Under the pieces are notes generated by a model. It was not told the DNA's origin. It did no database searches and worked only from the letters and a program-made list of their open reading frames with translations. A stretch of 64,000 nt of DNA from Solibacteraceae bacterium (GTDB lineage Bacteria; Acidobacteriota; Terriglobia; Bryobacterales; Bryobacteraceae): contig JAJPJX010000068.1 of NCBI GenBank assembly GCA_021324015.1, positions 56,452-120,451 on the forward strand, given 5' to 3'. Of the stretch, positions 34,901 to 43,176 are shown one piece after another. How positions within the stretch are numbered: position 1 is the first letter of the stretch; each line of letters begins with the position of its first letter. The translations under genes were made by a program, and so were the position numbers.

Positions 34901-35397
34901 ACCGCATCAGCGTAGGAGCGAGCTACGACTTCCCGTTCGGCAAGGGACGCCCCTATCTGAGCAACCTCCACCCGGTGCTGAACGCCATCATCGGAGGATG
35001 GCAAACCAGCCACATGCTGCTGGCGAACAGCGGGCAGTTCCTTCGTTTCGGCCAGATGACGACGAACGGCCAGACGCCCGCGGTGTATCGCGATCGGAAC
35101 CACTGGTTCGATACCTCGCTGTTCTCCATCGCGCCGCCTTACACCTCCCGCATCAACCCCTGGCAATATGACGGCGTAACCGGACCGAAATACTGGAACC
35201 TGGATTCGACGCTGTCGAAGAACTTCCCGATCCGGGAGCGTTTCAACCTGGAGTTCCGCTGGGAGATATACAACTCTCCCAACGTGTTCGTCCCGAGCCT
35301 CCCGAACATGACTGTCACCAGTTCGCTGTTCGGCCGCACCACCGACCAGTTCAACCGCGGCCGCGAAATGCAGTACAGCTTGCGGCTGCGATTCTGA
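31969..35397 (+). CDS. Oar-like TonB-dependent receptor with carboxypeptidase-regulatory domain
   Basis: A 1142-residue outer-membrane protein. Signal peptide residues 1-23 are followed by a carboxypeptidase-regulatory-like (Ig-type) domain at about 27-110 (VQGVVTDASQAAVVGAKVVL). A plug domain (about 125-250) contains QNSVDAEFGHSGGGILSV. A long beta-barrel ends in an aromatic C-terminal strand, MQYSLRLRF. These proteins take up large substrates such as oligosaccharides or peptides and expand strongly in Acidobacteria. The start ATG has AGGAGA six bases upstream. No SusD partner is adjacent. Confidence 0.92.
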   Translation: MSWRRGFSVSLLSLVFGAGVLPAQDYRAKVQGVVTDASQAAVVGAKVVLHNDNTGVETIQNTNETGHYALGFVDPGKYTVSVEATGFSKFVQENVQVQVRGDVTVNAALALGQVVETINVSETAAAIQFNTSTMELTVDRKMLNDLPVMARNPFTLALLDPAVVNRYWDVAHRNPFYMWSSSQLDVGGNTIMQNDLLVDGAPVQIGVKGSYVPPMDAVSEFSVQQNSVDAEFGHSGGGILSVGMKSGTNEFHGTVYYFGRNPALNARTNSVSNTPNLVRNNIWGFTLGNPIKKNKLFAFTAYEGWRCMEPNYTLRTMPTDLERTGDFSRTMSIYGGIRPIYDPWTTQFNPTTGAVVRQPFAGNIIPQSRIDPTAARFMQDIWKPNNPGDDITGVNNYKISYGWPQKYYNVSERADWNITDKWKVFGRFSRVRTTLDTTQYVNSPAMKNDNGGQMNNHSIAGDMVYTLNPTTVLNFRMGFASLQDDYIAPKQAIGASGLAQFWPNNPWYQPYIGQMPAVYYPSLSVGGGTYGMGSYWIQHPRHWTYDGSIHKTKGMHSMKAGVAYRQHKADGMFPNLMNFNFQQALTADTFNNPDLKRSGSDWATFLLGALDPNSNASTYPYQYFRENFFALFFQDDVKLSRRITLNLGLRYEYETAPFDEQDRVSRYLDLTKPIPEFQSNPPQLPAQVVQNRQVAPIYNGAWIFADGSNRQVYHTQRFTLEPRVGIAIRINDKTAFRAGYARYVVPPVLTQNTLASGVLPMAGYSQTTTVAPILNGVPQAVLSNPFPSTNPLILPLQKSLGTYTNLGNAVSFFAQDMHTAVNDRWNFSVQRELPAEFKLDFTFFMNFGHNLPYSKPLNMADPNICYTIKAQCDATVANPFYQILTPQTFPGSLRNQPTVTVGSLLTPYPQYGSIGQTNTNGILDRYKALQLRVEKRYSQGFSLLVAYNYNQEKLYNFFNPIDQYNDHFTYLDNYWPRHRISVGASYDFPFGKGRPYLSNLHPVLNAIIGGWQTSHMLLANSGQFLRFGQMTTNGQTPAVYRDRNHWFDTSLFSIAPPYTSRINPWQYDGVTGPKYWNLDSTLSKNFPIRERFNLEFRWEIYNSPNVFVPSLPNMTVTSSLFGRTTDQFNRGREMQYSLRLRF

Positions 35398-35410
35398 CCG
35401 AACCAACCGG

Positions 35411-35433
35411 GCCGGCGGGTCAATCTCGCCGGC
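35411..35433 (+). terminator. Hairpin after the TonB receptor gene
   Basis: GCCGGCG/CGCCGGC forms a 7-bp stem with a 9-base loop, starting 13 bases after the stop. No T-run follows, so termination is uncertain. Confidence 0.4.
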
Positions 35434-35646
35434 TCTACGTCTCGGTTCCTGCGATCCGCCGCTTCGGTGCAGCTATGAGATCACTGGGGCGGCACAGAGC
35501 CGTTGACAACGACTTCGCTCTGACAAGAGCCATCCCGCCCAAACGCGCGCCTTCGCCGCTCACCAACTGACCGCGCCACTGTGGGCGGGGCGCAAGCGAT
35601 TAGCTACATGCGGCGGAATCATGCGGCCCCGCCGCGCGGCCCGCGG

Positions 35647-36501
35647 CTATTGGATGCGCACGCTGCCGGAGCCGGTGGAGACGCGCACGAGCGAGCCGCC
35701 GCCGCGGATCTGGCCGCGCAGTTCGTGCCGGTTCATCGTGCCGCGCAGGGTGATGGGCTGGTCCACGGTCACCGAGCCCGAACCGGTGTGGGCCTCCACG
35801 TCATAGCCGCCGCTCGAAGGAAGGCGGAGCGTGACGCCGCCCGAACCCGTGCGCGCCTCCACCGGGCCGGGCGTGGTCTGCTCCAGCCGCACGGCCCCGC
35901 TGCCGGTCTGCGCGGTGATCGGCCCGGACACCCCGGAGGCCTGAATACCACCGCTGCCGGTGTGCGCATCCACGCGGCCCTCGACGGAAGTGAGCTCCAT
36001 ACCGCCGGAACCGGTCTCGGCGCGCACGTCGCTGGCGATGCGGGAAACGCTCACGCCGCCGGAGCCGGTGCGCACGTCCACTGGCCCCTGAATGCCCTCC
36101 ACAGCCTGCCTGCCGGATCCGGTGCGGGAGCGCAGGCGGGTCTGCCGCGGCGTGGTGATCTCATAGCTAATGGAGATGTGCCGGCGCAGCCATTCGTCCT
36201 GAATCGGGCCAATGCGCACGGAATTGCCGGTCTGGAAGACGGGCGGATTGCTTTCCACCTCGCGAATGCGCTGCGCGGGATTCTCGACAGAACCGTCGTG
36301 CATGCGGATGGTGGCGTGTATCCGCACCGTTCCGGCGTCCCCGGCGCGGACGATGACGCCCCCCGAGCCGTTTTGCACCTCCAGATCCACGGGACCGGTC
36401 ACATTCAATGTGCGGTCGAACGATCCCGTCGTCTCCAGTGCCCAAACCGGCAAGGAGAGTGCCGCGAAAGCCAACAAAAGCTCATGCCCTCGAATCTGCA
36501 T
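35647..36501 (-). CDS. Secreted DUF4097-like protein with 18-residue TGSG repeats
   Basis: A 284-residue exported protein (signal peptide 1-21). TGSG recurs at residues 127, 145, 163, 181, 199, 218, 239 and 276. The first five are exactly 18 residues apart, and a related NGSGG occurs at 44. Alternating hydrophobic and polar residues between them (for example GPVDVRTGSGGVSVSR) indicate a beta-helix or beta-roll of the DUF4097 (putative adhesin) type. It starts 55 bases after the RND permease stop on the same strand and may be read through from it. The function is unknown. Confidence 0.75.
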   Translation of the reverse strand: MQIRGHELLLAFAALSLPVWALETTGSFDRTLNVTGPVDLEVQNGSGGVIVRAGDAGTVRIHATIRMHDGSVENPAQRIREVESNPPVFQTGNSVRIGPIQDEWLRRHISISYEITTPRQTRLRSRTGSGRQAVEGIQGPVDVRTGSGGVSVSRIASDVRAETGSGGMELTSVEGRVDAHTGSGGIQASGVSGPITAQTGSGAVRLEQTTPGPVEARTGSGGVTLRLPSSGGYDVEAHTGSGSVTVDQPITLRGTMNRHELRGQIRGGGSLVRVSTGSGSVRIQ

Positions 36502-36556
36502 GCTGCCTCCCGGGGTGCATAGACGTGCAGCGGGAACAATTGTTAGCAGTTACCAC

Positions 36557-39500
36557 TCAGCGGACGGGCTGAAACTCGGGCGCGGCGGGCTTGGAGGAGC
36601 GCCGCGTGACCAGGGCATGGAATTTCTCCATGTAGAGGTAGGTCACCGGGGTAATGTACAGCGTCAGCAGTTGGGAGACCACCAGCCCGCCGACCACGGC
36701 CAGGCCCAGCGGCTGGCGGGCTTCGGCGCCGGCGCCCACCCCCAGGGCGATGGGAAGAGTGCCGAATAGCGCTGCCATGGTGGTCATCATGATGGGCCGG
36801 AAACGCAGCAGGCACCCCTGATAGATGGCCTCCTCCGGGCTGCGGCCTTCGTTGCGCTGCGCCTCCAGCGCGAAGTCGATCATCATAATGGCGTTCTTCT
36901 TGACGATGCCGAACAGCATGATGAGACCCACGAAGGCGTACAGGTCCAGGTCCATGTGAAAGATCTTGAGCGTGGCGAGCGCGCCCACCACCGCGGAAGG
37001 CAGGCCCGAGAGGATGGTGATGGGGTGAATGAAGCTCTCGTAGAGGATGCCCAGCACCATGTAGATGACCAGCACGGCCACCACCAGCAGGATGGATAGG
37101 CCTTGGAACGAGGACTGGAAGGCCTGCACCGTGCCCTGGAAGCTGGTGGTGATGCTGGCCGGCATGCGCAGGTTCTGGATGATGTCATTCACCTCGTTGG
37201 CCGCGTCGCCCAGCGAAAATCCGGGCCGCAGGTTGAAGGAGATGGTCACCGAGGGTAGTTGCCCGTAGTGCTGGATGGTGAGGGGGCCGACGGTCTTTTT
37301 CAAGCGCGTCACCGCGTCCAGCGGCACCAGCCGGCCGGCATTCGAGCGCACATACAGCTTGGAAAGGGCCGAGGGGTCTTCCTGGTACTGCGGCTCGAGT
37401 TCGGTGACCACCTGGTATTCGTTGGAAGGCGTGTAGATGGTGGAGATCTGCCGGTTGCCGTAAGCCGTGTAGAGCGCGTTCTGGATCTGCTCCGGGGTCA
37501 CGCCCAGCGAGAGCGCGCGGTCGCGGTCGATATCCACCACCACCTGCGGGCTGTTGAGCTGCAGGTCGGAGGTGACGTCCTGGAAGCCCGGCAGGCGCGC
37601 CATCTGCTCGGTCAGGCGCGGCGTCCAGCGGTAAATTTCCCGCGGGTCGGAACCCTGCAGGGTGAGCTGGTAGAGGCTCTTGGTCAACTGGCCGCCGATG
37701 CGAATGGGCGGCGGATTCTGCATGAAGACGTTGATACCCGGGACCGCGGCCAGTTCCGGCCGCAGCTTCTGGATCAACTGGTCCACGGAGAGGGTACGCT
37801 GGTCGCGCGGTTTCAGCGTAAGAAAGAAGCGGCCCTGGTTGCCCGGGCTCCCGTAACCCGATCCGACGAACGACATGGAACCCCGCACCGCCGGATCGCG
37901 CCGGATGATCCGCATGATGGCTTGCTGGTGCTCGACCATGCTGTCGAAGGAGATGTCCTGGGCGGCTTCGCTCACGCCGAAGATCTGGCTGTTGTCCTGG
38001 CTGGGAATGAAGCCCTTGGGCATGTCGTAGAACAGCCAGGCCGTGCCCGCCAGCAGCAGCAACGAGACTGCGATGGTGGCCGCGCGGTGACGCAGCACGC
38101 CGCGCAGGGTCCAATCGTAGACTCGCGCCATGCCGTCGAAGAAGCCCTCCAGCGTGCTGTAAAACCAGCCGTGCCGGCGCTCCGCGTCGTGCTTCAGGAA
38201 GCGGCTGCACAGCATGGGCGTCAGGCTGAGCGACACGAAGCCCGAAACCAGGATGGCCACGCTGATGGTGACGGCGAACTCGTGCAGCAGGCGTCCCACG
38301 ATGCCGCCCATAAAAAGCACCGGGATGAAGACCGCCACCAGGGACATGGTCATGGAGACGATGGTGAAGCCGATCTCGCGCGAGCCGAGGCGCGCCGCCT
38401 CCATGCGGCTGACGCCCATCTCCATGTGCCGCACGATGTTTTCCAGCATCACGATGGCGTCGTCCACCACGAAGCCCACCGAGAGGGTCAGCGCCATCAT
38501 GGAGAGATTGTCCAGGCTGTAGCCCAGCAGGTACATGGCGGCGAAGGTGCCGATGATCGCCAGCGGCACGGCCATGCTGGGAATCAGGGTGGCGGAGAGG
38601 TTCCGCAGGAACAGGAAGATGACCAGCACCACCAGGCAGACCGTCAGGAACAGCGTGAACTTCACGTCGGCGATGGAGTCGCGAATCGACACCGAGCGGT
38701 CGTAGAGAATGTTGAGGCTGACGGAGGCCGGGATGACGGAGCGGAACTCCGGCAGGAGCTTCTTGATGCCGTCAACCACTTCCACCGTGTTGGTGCCGGG
38801 CTGGCGCTGGATGGCCAGCACCACTGCGCGGTCCCCGTTGTACCAACTGGCCACCTTGTCGTTTTCCACCGAATCCAGCACGCGCCCCACTTCCTCGAGC
38901 AGCACCGGATTTCCGTTGCGGTACGTGACGATCAGGGGGCGGTAGGAAGCGGCGTTAAAAAGCTGCCCGTTGGATTGCACGGTGTAGGCCTGCTTGCGGC
39001 CCCACAGCGTGCCGTTGGGCAGGTTGACGTTATTGGACTGCACGGCCTGCTGCACTTCATCGATGCCGATGCCGCGCGCCGCCAGGGCATCCGGATCGAA
39101 CTGGATGCGCACCGCGTACTTCTGGGAGCCGAACACCTGCACCTGGGCCACCCCGCTCACCATGGAGATACGCTCGGACATCAGGGTCTCGGCGTATTCG
39201 TCCACTTGATAGAGCGGCAGCGTAGGCGAACTGACCGCAATGTACAAGATGGGCTGGTCCGCCGGATTGACCTTCTGATAGGTCGGCGGGCTGGGCATGC
39301 TGGGTGGCAGTTGATTGGCGGCCTTGGCGATGGCCGCCTGGATGTCCTGCGCGGCGGCGTCGATGTTGCGGTCCAGGCTGAACTGCACGGTGATCGAGGT
39401 GGTGCCCAGCGAACTCGACGAGTTCATCGAATCCACGCCGGCGATCGTGGAGAACTGGCGCTCGAGCGGCGTGGCTACCGAGGCGGCCATGGTCTCGGGG

Positions 39501-39664
39501 CTGGCGCCCGGTAGCACGGCGTTCACCTGAATGGTGGGGTAGTCCACGTTGGGCAGATCGCTCACCGGCAGGGCGCGATACCCTACTATGCCGAACAGCA
39601 GAATCCCGAACGTCACCAGCGTGGTGGTGATGGGCCGCCCGATGAAGAATTCCGGGATACTCAC
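36557..39664 (-). CDS. RND efflux permease, MdtB/MdtC/AcrB type
   Basis: A 1035-residue inner-membrane proton-driven pump with the usual 12 transmembrane helices. It begins FFIGRPITTTLVTFGILLFG. Helix 4 carries SVGFVVDDAIVMLENIVRH with the paired Asp residues of the proton relay, and GIVKKNAIMMIDFALEA marks the second half. The GTG start at 39664 follows GGAGGG by nine bases and lies two bases after the adaptor stop. A longer open frame upstream is antisense-like sequence from the adaptor and was rejected. It needs a TolC partner; two TolC-like genes lie at the start of the window. Confidence 0.93.
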   Translation of the reverse strand: MSIPEFFIGRPITTTLVTFGILLFGIVGYRALPVSDLPNVDYPTIQVNAVLPGASPETMAASVATPLERQFSTIAGVDSMNSSSSLGTTSITVQFSLDRNIDAAAQDIQAAIAKAANQLPPSMPSPPTYQKVNPADQPILYIAVSSPTLPLYQVDEYAETLMSERISMVSGVAQVQVFGSQKYAVRIQFDPDALAARGIGIDEVQQAVQSNNVNLPNGTLWGRKQAYTVQSNGQLFNAASYRPLIVTYRNGNPVLLEEVGRVLDSVENDKVASWYNGDRAVVLAIQRQPGTNTVEVVDGIKKLLPEFRSVIPASVSLNILYDRSVSIRDSIADVKFTLFLTVCLVVLVIFLFLRNLSATLIPSMAVPLAIIGTFAAMYLLGYSLDNLSMMALTLSVGFVVDDAIVMLENIVRHMEMGVSRMEAARLGSREIGFTIVSMTMSLVAVFIPVLFMGGIVGRLLHEFAVTISVAILVSGFVSLSLTPMLCSRFLKHDAERRHGWFYSTLEGFFDGMARVYDWTLRGVLRHRAATIAVSLLLLAGTAWLFYDMPKGFIPSQDNSQIFGVSEAAQDISFDSMVEHQQAIMRIIRRDPAVRGSMSFVGSGYGSPGNQGRFFLTLKPRDQRTLSVDQLIQKLRPELAAVPGINVFMQNPPPIRIGGQLTKSLYQLTLQGSDPREIYRWTPRLTEQMARLPGFQDVTSDLQLNSPQVVVDIDRDRALSLGVTPEQIQNALYTAYGNRQISTIYTPSNEYQVVTELEPQYQEDPSALSKLYVRSNAGRLVPLDAVTRLKKTVGPLTIQHYGQLPSVTISFNLRPGFSLGDAANEVNDIIQNLRMPASITTSFQGTVQAFQSSFQGLSILLVVAVLVIYMVLGILYESFIHPITILSGLPSAVVGALATLKIFHMDLDLYAFVGLIMLFGIVKKNAIMMIDFALEAQRNEGRSPEEAIYQGCLLRFRPIMMTTMAALFGTLPIALGVGAGAEARQPLGLAVVGGLVVSQLLTLYITPVTYLYMEKFHALVTRRSSKPAAPEFQPVR

Positions 39665-39666
39665 CG

Positions 39667-40881
39667 CTAGGAGCCCTCCACGCCCGCGGCCGGCGTGCTG
39701 ACGATCCTCACGCGGGCGCCCGGCGCGATGCGCAACTGCCCGTCGGTCACCACGGTCTCGCCCGGCTGGATGCCGGCTTCCACAACTACGTCTTTGCCCA
39801 CCGTGCGGCCGGTTCTGACCACCCGGCTTTCCACCGTGTGGTCCGGCTTGACGACAAAGGCGTACTGGCCCTTTTGCCCTTCCTGGACAGCTTCGGCGGG
39901 CACCATCGTGACATTGGTTTCGGTGGCCAGAGTAAGCACCGCGTCCACGAATTGCCCCGGCCACAGGCGGTGGTCGGCGTTGGGAAAGGTTCCCTTCAGC
40001 TTGATGGTGCCGGTGGTGTTATCCACGGTGTTGTCGATGAAGGTCAGCACACCGTGCACGGGGTCATTCGCCTGGCCGGAGATCACCGCGTCCACGCTGA
40101 GCTGGCGACCGGCCATGTACCGTCGTAGCTCGGAGAGTTGCTGCTGCGGCACGGTGAAGGTGACGTAGATGGGGCTGAGCTGATTGATGGTCACCATGGC
40201 CGTGTCGGCATTGGCCTTGATCAGGTTGCCGTCCTTGACCGACAGGTTTCCGGTGCGTCCGTTGATGGGCGAGCGGATCTGGCAATATTCCAGGTTGAGG
40301 CGGGCCGCCTCCACGGCGGCGCGGTCCGCGTTGACCGCGGCGCGGGCGCTCTCGACGGCCGCCTGGTCCGCGCGCGCCGATTCGCGATACACGTCTGCGC
40401 TGGTCTGGGTGGTGTCGCTCTGCTCTTTGGAAATCACGCCCTCCCGCGCGAGCCGGGAGTAGCGCGAAGCTTGCAGGTCCGCGTAGCGCGCCTGGGCCAG
40501 ATCGCGGGCCAGGTTGGCGTCGGCTTGTTTGGCCTGCGCCAGGTCGCGCGCCAGCGCCGCTTCCGCTTGTCGCAGGGCCTGCTCATACGGCCGCGGATCG
40601 ATCTGGAACAGCAGGTCGCCCTTCTTCACATCCTGGCCTTCCTGGAAGAATACGCGGGTCAATTCCCCGCCGATCTGGGCTTTCACCTGGATGGTGTTGT
40701 AGGCTTCCACCGTGGCGATGCGCCGGATTTGGAGCGGCACCGATCGCTGCACCGCTGTGGCCACGGTGACCGGAACGCCCTGCGAGCGGGGCGTCTGCGC
40801 CTGCTGGCGGCTGCATCCGGTCCACACGCCGCCGGCCAGCAAAACACAAAGCCCGACGCTATCCCGGGATCGAAGCCGCAC
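39667..40881 (-). CDS. RND efflux periplasmic adaptor (membrane fusion protein)
   Basis: A 404-residue adaptor. Residues 1-22 are a signal with a lipobox-like GVWTGC, so it is probably a lipoprotein. The biotinyl/lipoyl-like half-motifs are IQVKAQIGGELTRVFFQEGQDVKKGDLL and EYCQIRSPINGRTGNL, on each side of a long Ala/Arg-rich coiled-coil hairpin (about 95-190). A beta-barrel and a membrane-proximal domain follow, ending with ETVVTDGQLRIAPGARV. The coiled coil is longer than usual because of a repeat of LARDLAQA. It is coupled to the permease downstream. A GTG start is used. Confidence 0.92.
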   Translation of the reverse strand: MRLRSRDSVGLCVLLAGGVWTGCSRQQAQTPRSQGVPVTVATAVQRSVPLQIRRIATVEAYNTIQVKAQIGGELTRVFFQEGQDVKKGDLLFQIDPRPYEQALRQAEAALARDLAQAKQADANLARDLAQARYADLQASRYSRLAREGVISKEQSDTTQTSADVYRESARADQAAVESARAAVNADRAAVEAARLNLEYCQIRSPINGRTGNLSVKDGNLIKANADTAMVTINQLSPIYVTFTVPQQQLSELRRYMAGRQLSVDAVISGQANDPVHGVLTFIDNTVDNTTGTIKLKGTFPNADHRLWPGQFVDAVLTLATETNVTMVPAEAVQEGQKGQYAFVVKPDHTVESRVVRTGRTVGKDVVVEAGIQPGETVVTDGQLRIAPGARVRIVSTPAAGVEGS

Positions 40882-40967
40882 GCCTGACGTTACCCCCCTG
40901 GATTCTTAGTATAGCGTCCGCTAACTTGAAACGCGAACCGGGAGAGGCTGCTTACAATGGAAGCTGC

Positions 40968-42365
40968 GTGTCCCTGACGGTCTTTCCCTGCCATTCTCCC
41001 GCCGACGAGCGGATCGCCCGGGAAATAACCCGGTTTCTCGAGGCTTCGGCGGACGTTTCGGTGTTCTTCGAGGAGAGCGCCATCCGGCCGGGAGAGCATC
41101 TCTTCGCTCGCGTGCGCGAAGGCAGGATGGCGGAAGCCATCCTGGTGCTGCTTTCGCCGGAGGCGTCGCCCGAGCGGTGGCCGCTGGCCGAATGGACCGC
41201 GGCGTTTCTCGAAGAGCCGGAGGAATTCGGTGTGGCGCTGGCGGTGGTGCTGGTGCGCGAATGCCGCTTTCCAGAACTGCTGCGGCGCCGAAACTTTTTT
41301 GTGCTGGGTGAGAACCCGCGGGCCGGATTCCGCTCCATCAAGCGTTGGCTGCTGGAGTTGCGCGGGCCGGTCCGTCCTCCGCGGCTGGCGCCCGCGCGGG
41401 TGCCGGTCGAACGCGTGGCGGAGGCTTCGATCGAGGCGCTCGATGCCGCGCTGGCCGATGCTCCGGGACGTGTAACCCTGGACGCAGGCGCCGGGCAGAC
41501 GCTGCTGGCTCTCGAGTTCGCGCGTCGGCGTGGCGGGGAGTTTGAAGACGTGTTCTGGCTGGCGGGCGCGGACCGCGGCCTGGCGGCCCTGGCCGGGGAC
41601 CTGGGTGCGCAACTCGGGCTGAAGCTGGATGGCGAGGCCCGCCCGAACGTGGAAACGCTGCGGGAAATTCTGGGCCGCAGGCGCTACTTGCTGATCCTGG
41701 ACGCGGTCGAAAGCGAGCACGCGGAGAGGCTTTCGCCCGCGGGCCGCGCTTCCGTGCTGCGCATTGCCGGAGAAGGCGGTGCGGCGGAACTCGCGCACCT
41801 CTCTCCAGAGGCGCGCGGTCTGCTGTCGGCGATGGCAGTGTGCGCGCCCGGCGGATGTGCTCTCGAACTGGCGGCCGAGGTCGCGGAAATGGATCTGGCG
41901 GAGGCTTCGCGGGCGGCGAGCGAACTGGCATCCTGCGGCGCGGCGGCCGCGCTCGATGGCGACGGCCTTCGCTGGTACCTGCCGGCGCCCGTGCGGCGCG
42001 CAGCGCCGCGGGATGCAGGGCTCGCCCGGCGCCATGCCGGGAAGGCCGCGGATCTGCCGGAAGTGCAGCAGGCTTTCCGGTGGGCCTTTGAGCATCGCGC
42101 GGATCCGGAGGCATGGGAACTGGCGCGAAGTCTCGCTCGCCGCGGAGCGGCCCTGGCCCGCGGCGAAGAGCGCCTGGCGGAGGCGTACGAGTTGCTGCGG
42201 GCGGCCCATGACGCGGCCGAGGCGCGCGAGGACCGCCGTGCGCTCGAGGAGTGCGCCTGGGAGATGGTCTGGATTCTGGAGCGCTGGGACCGGCTGGAAG
42301 AAGCCCGGGAACTCGACCGGCTGCGCCGCGAGCACTATGCCGACCAGATGTGCTTCGAGTTTTGA
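40968..42365 (+). CDS. TIR-domain protein with a reduced NB-ARC-like region
   Basis: A 465-residue protein. The TIR domain covers about residues 2-125: the first strand is LTVFPCHSPADERIA, then the loop VSVFFEESAIRPGE, and LLSPEASPERWPLAEW, whose E75 occupies the position of the catalytic glutamate of NAD-cleaving TIRs. Residues 145-250 resemble NB-ARC, but the P-loop is degenerate (DAGAGQTLL, Gln177 where Lys is expected), while LLILDAV (242-248) looks like Walker B. The ARC/sensor segment is nearly absent, and a winged-helix-like part (278-348) and a helical tail follow. The GTG at 40968 is chosen so that the protein begins at the TIR strand. The role (NAD-degrading defence or signalling) is inference. 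Confidence 0.7.
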   Translation: MSLTVFPCHSPADERIAREITRFLEASADVSVFFEESAIRPGEHLFARVREGRMAEAILVLLSPEASPERWPLAEWTAAFLEEPEEFGVALAVVLVRECRFPELLRRRNFFVLGENPRAGFRSIKRWLLELRGPVRPPRLAPARVPVERVAEASIEALDAALADAPGRVTLDAGAGQTLLALEFARRRGGEFEDVFWLAGADRGLAALAGDLGAQLGLKLDGEARPNVETLREILGRRRYLLILDAVESEHAERLSPAGRASVLRIAGEGGAAELAHLSPEARGLLSAMAVCAPGGCALELAAEVAEMDLAEASRAASELASCGAAAALDGDGLRWYLPAPVRRAAPRDAGLARRHAGKAADLPEVQQAFRWAFEHRADPEAWELARSLARRGAALARGEERLAEAYELLRAAHDAAEAREDRRALEECAWEMVWILERWDRLEEARELDRLRREHYADQMCFEF

Positions 42366-42386
42366 AGAGGTAGCTGCGGAGCGGTG

Positions 42387-42791
42387 TTATGCGACCGGGG
42401 TGTCACGTTTACTCAGGCTGAGGATGACGCCTGCCACACCCAGAATCCATCCCGCCGGATAGGGCAACAACGTTAGCAACCACCAGTTCGAACGGCCGGT
42501 CCTCCCTCCGGTGCCGCCCAGGCTGCTCAAAACGAAAAGCGTGGCCACGCCCGCGGCAATCAGGCCAAAACCCCAGAAAAGGAGCCTGCGGCCCCGGTGC
42601 CTGCCGAGGTGCGCGCCGAACGCAGCAATAGCGCTGGCCGGCAGGATGATCACCGATCCCTCCAGCGGATCGATGGCCCCGATCAGCATGCCGGCCAGTC
42701 CGATCCACAGCAGAATCCGTGACCGGCGCGCGGACGCACCCGATGGAGGCGGGGGCGGTTGGCTTCGGGTGTCGTTCCACAATCCGCACAT
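42387..42791 (-). CDS. Small membrane protein, unknown
   Basis: A 134-residue protein with a Pro-rich N-terminal cytoplasmic segment (SQPPPPPSG) and four hydrophobic helices (about 25-42, 43-60, 70-90 and 102-125). The ATG at 42791 has GAGG seven bases upstream; a GTG eight codons earlier is an alternative. It is convergent with the TIR gene, with 21 bases between stops. No family is recognised. Confidence 0.6.
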   Translation of the reverse strand: MCGLWNDTRSQPPPPPSGASARRSRILLWIGLAGMLIGAIDPLEGSVIILPASAIAAFGAHLGRHRGRRLLFWGFGLIAAGVATLFVLSSLGGTGGRTGRSNWWLLTLLPYPAGWILGVAGVILSLSKRDTPVA

Positions 42792-42837
42792 GCGATCGCC
42801 TCGCGGACGACTCACTCCTTTGATTGTGGCGCATTAC

Positions 42838-42894
42838 AGAAAAAAAGACCTCACATTAGCTTCAGCGCACCTAAAAGAGCCACACTGAGGTCTT
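42838..42894 (-). terminator. Terminator downstream of the antitoxin gene
   Basis: Read on the minus strand, AAGACCTCA (42894-42886) pairs with TGAGGTCTT (42853-42845) across a 32-base loop and is followed by a T-run of seven. The large loop is unusual; it may fold further. Confidence 0.5.
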
Positions 42895-42933
42895 CGTCGT
42901 TATTCCCTGGCGGCGTCTAGTGAGTGAACAGCA

Positions 42934-43164
42934 TCATCCACCATCTCGCAATTTGCGTACGACCTGGGCGGCGCTCCGTTTGGTCGAAATCGGCTTGACT
43001 CCCTCAGTGTTCGCCAACCACTCGCGCATGGTAGGCCGCTCCACAGTGCGCTCCAGTTCCTGCTTTATGAACTCCGAAAGGCTCGTGCCCTCGCGGGCGG
43101 CGCGGGCTTTCAACGTTCTGTGCACCCGCTCGGAAACTCCCCTAACTTGAATCGTTTTCGGCAT
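42934..43164 (-). CDS. FitA/VapB-type ribbon-helix-helix antitoxin, without a toxin partner
   Basis: A 76-residue protein. IQVRGVSERVHRTLKARAAR followed by EGTSLSEFIKQELER is the RHH DNA-binding fold of FitA-like antitoxins, and a flexible C-terminal tail with REWLANTEG would normally wrap the toxin. It has GAGGAGG before the ATG and starts 12 bases after the dienelactone hydrolase stop. A VapC/PIN toxin should overlap or follow. Instead the only frame there (ATG near 42940) ends after about 14 codons, so the toxin is missing or reduced to a remnant. Confidence 0.75.
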   Translation of the reverse strand: MPKTIQVRGVSERVHRTLKARAAREGTSLSEFIKQELERTVERPTMREWLANTEGVKPISTKRSAAQVVRKLRDGG

Positions 43165-43176
43165 GTCTCTACCTCC

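Noticed and set aside
37259..39514. Open frame of about 750 codons on the plus strand antisense to the RND permease
   Set aside because: The protein is dominated by His, Gln, Arg and Gly repeats and mirrors the permease codons; no recognisable motif.
39665..39964. N-terminal extension of the RND permease into the adaptor gene
   Set aside because: The permease family begins at FFIGRPI, just after a GTG with a good Shine-Dalgarno sequence; the extension is out of frame with the real adaptor.
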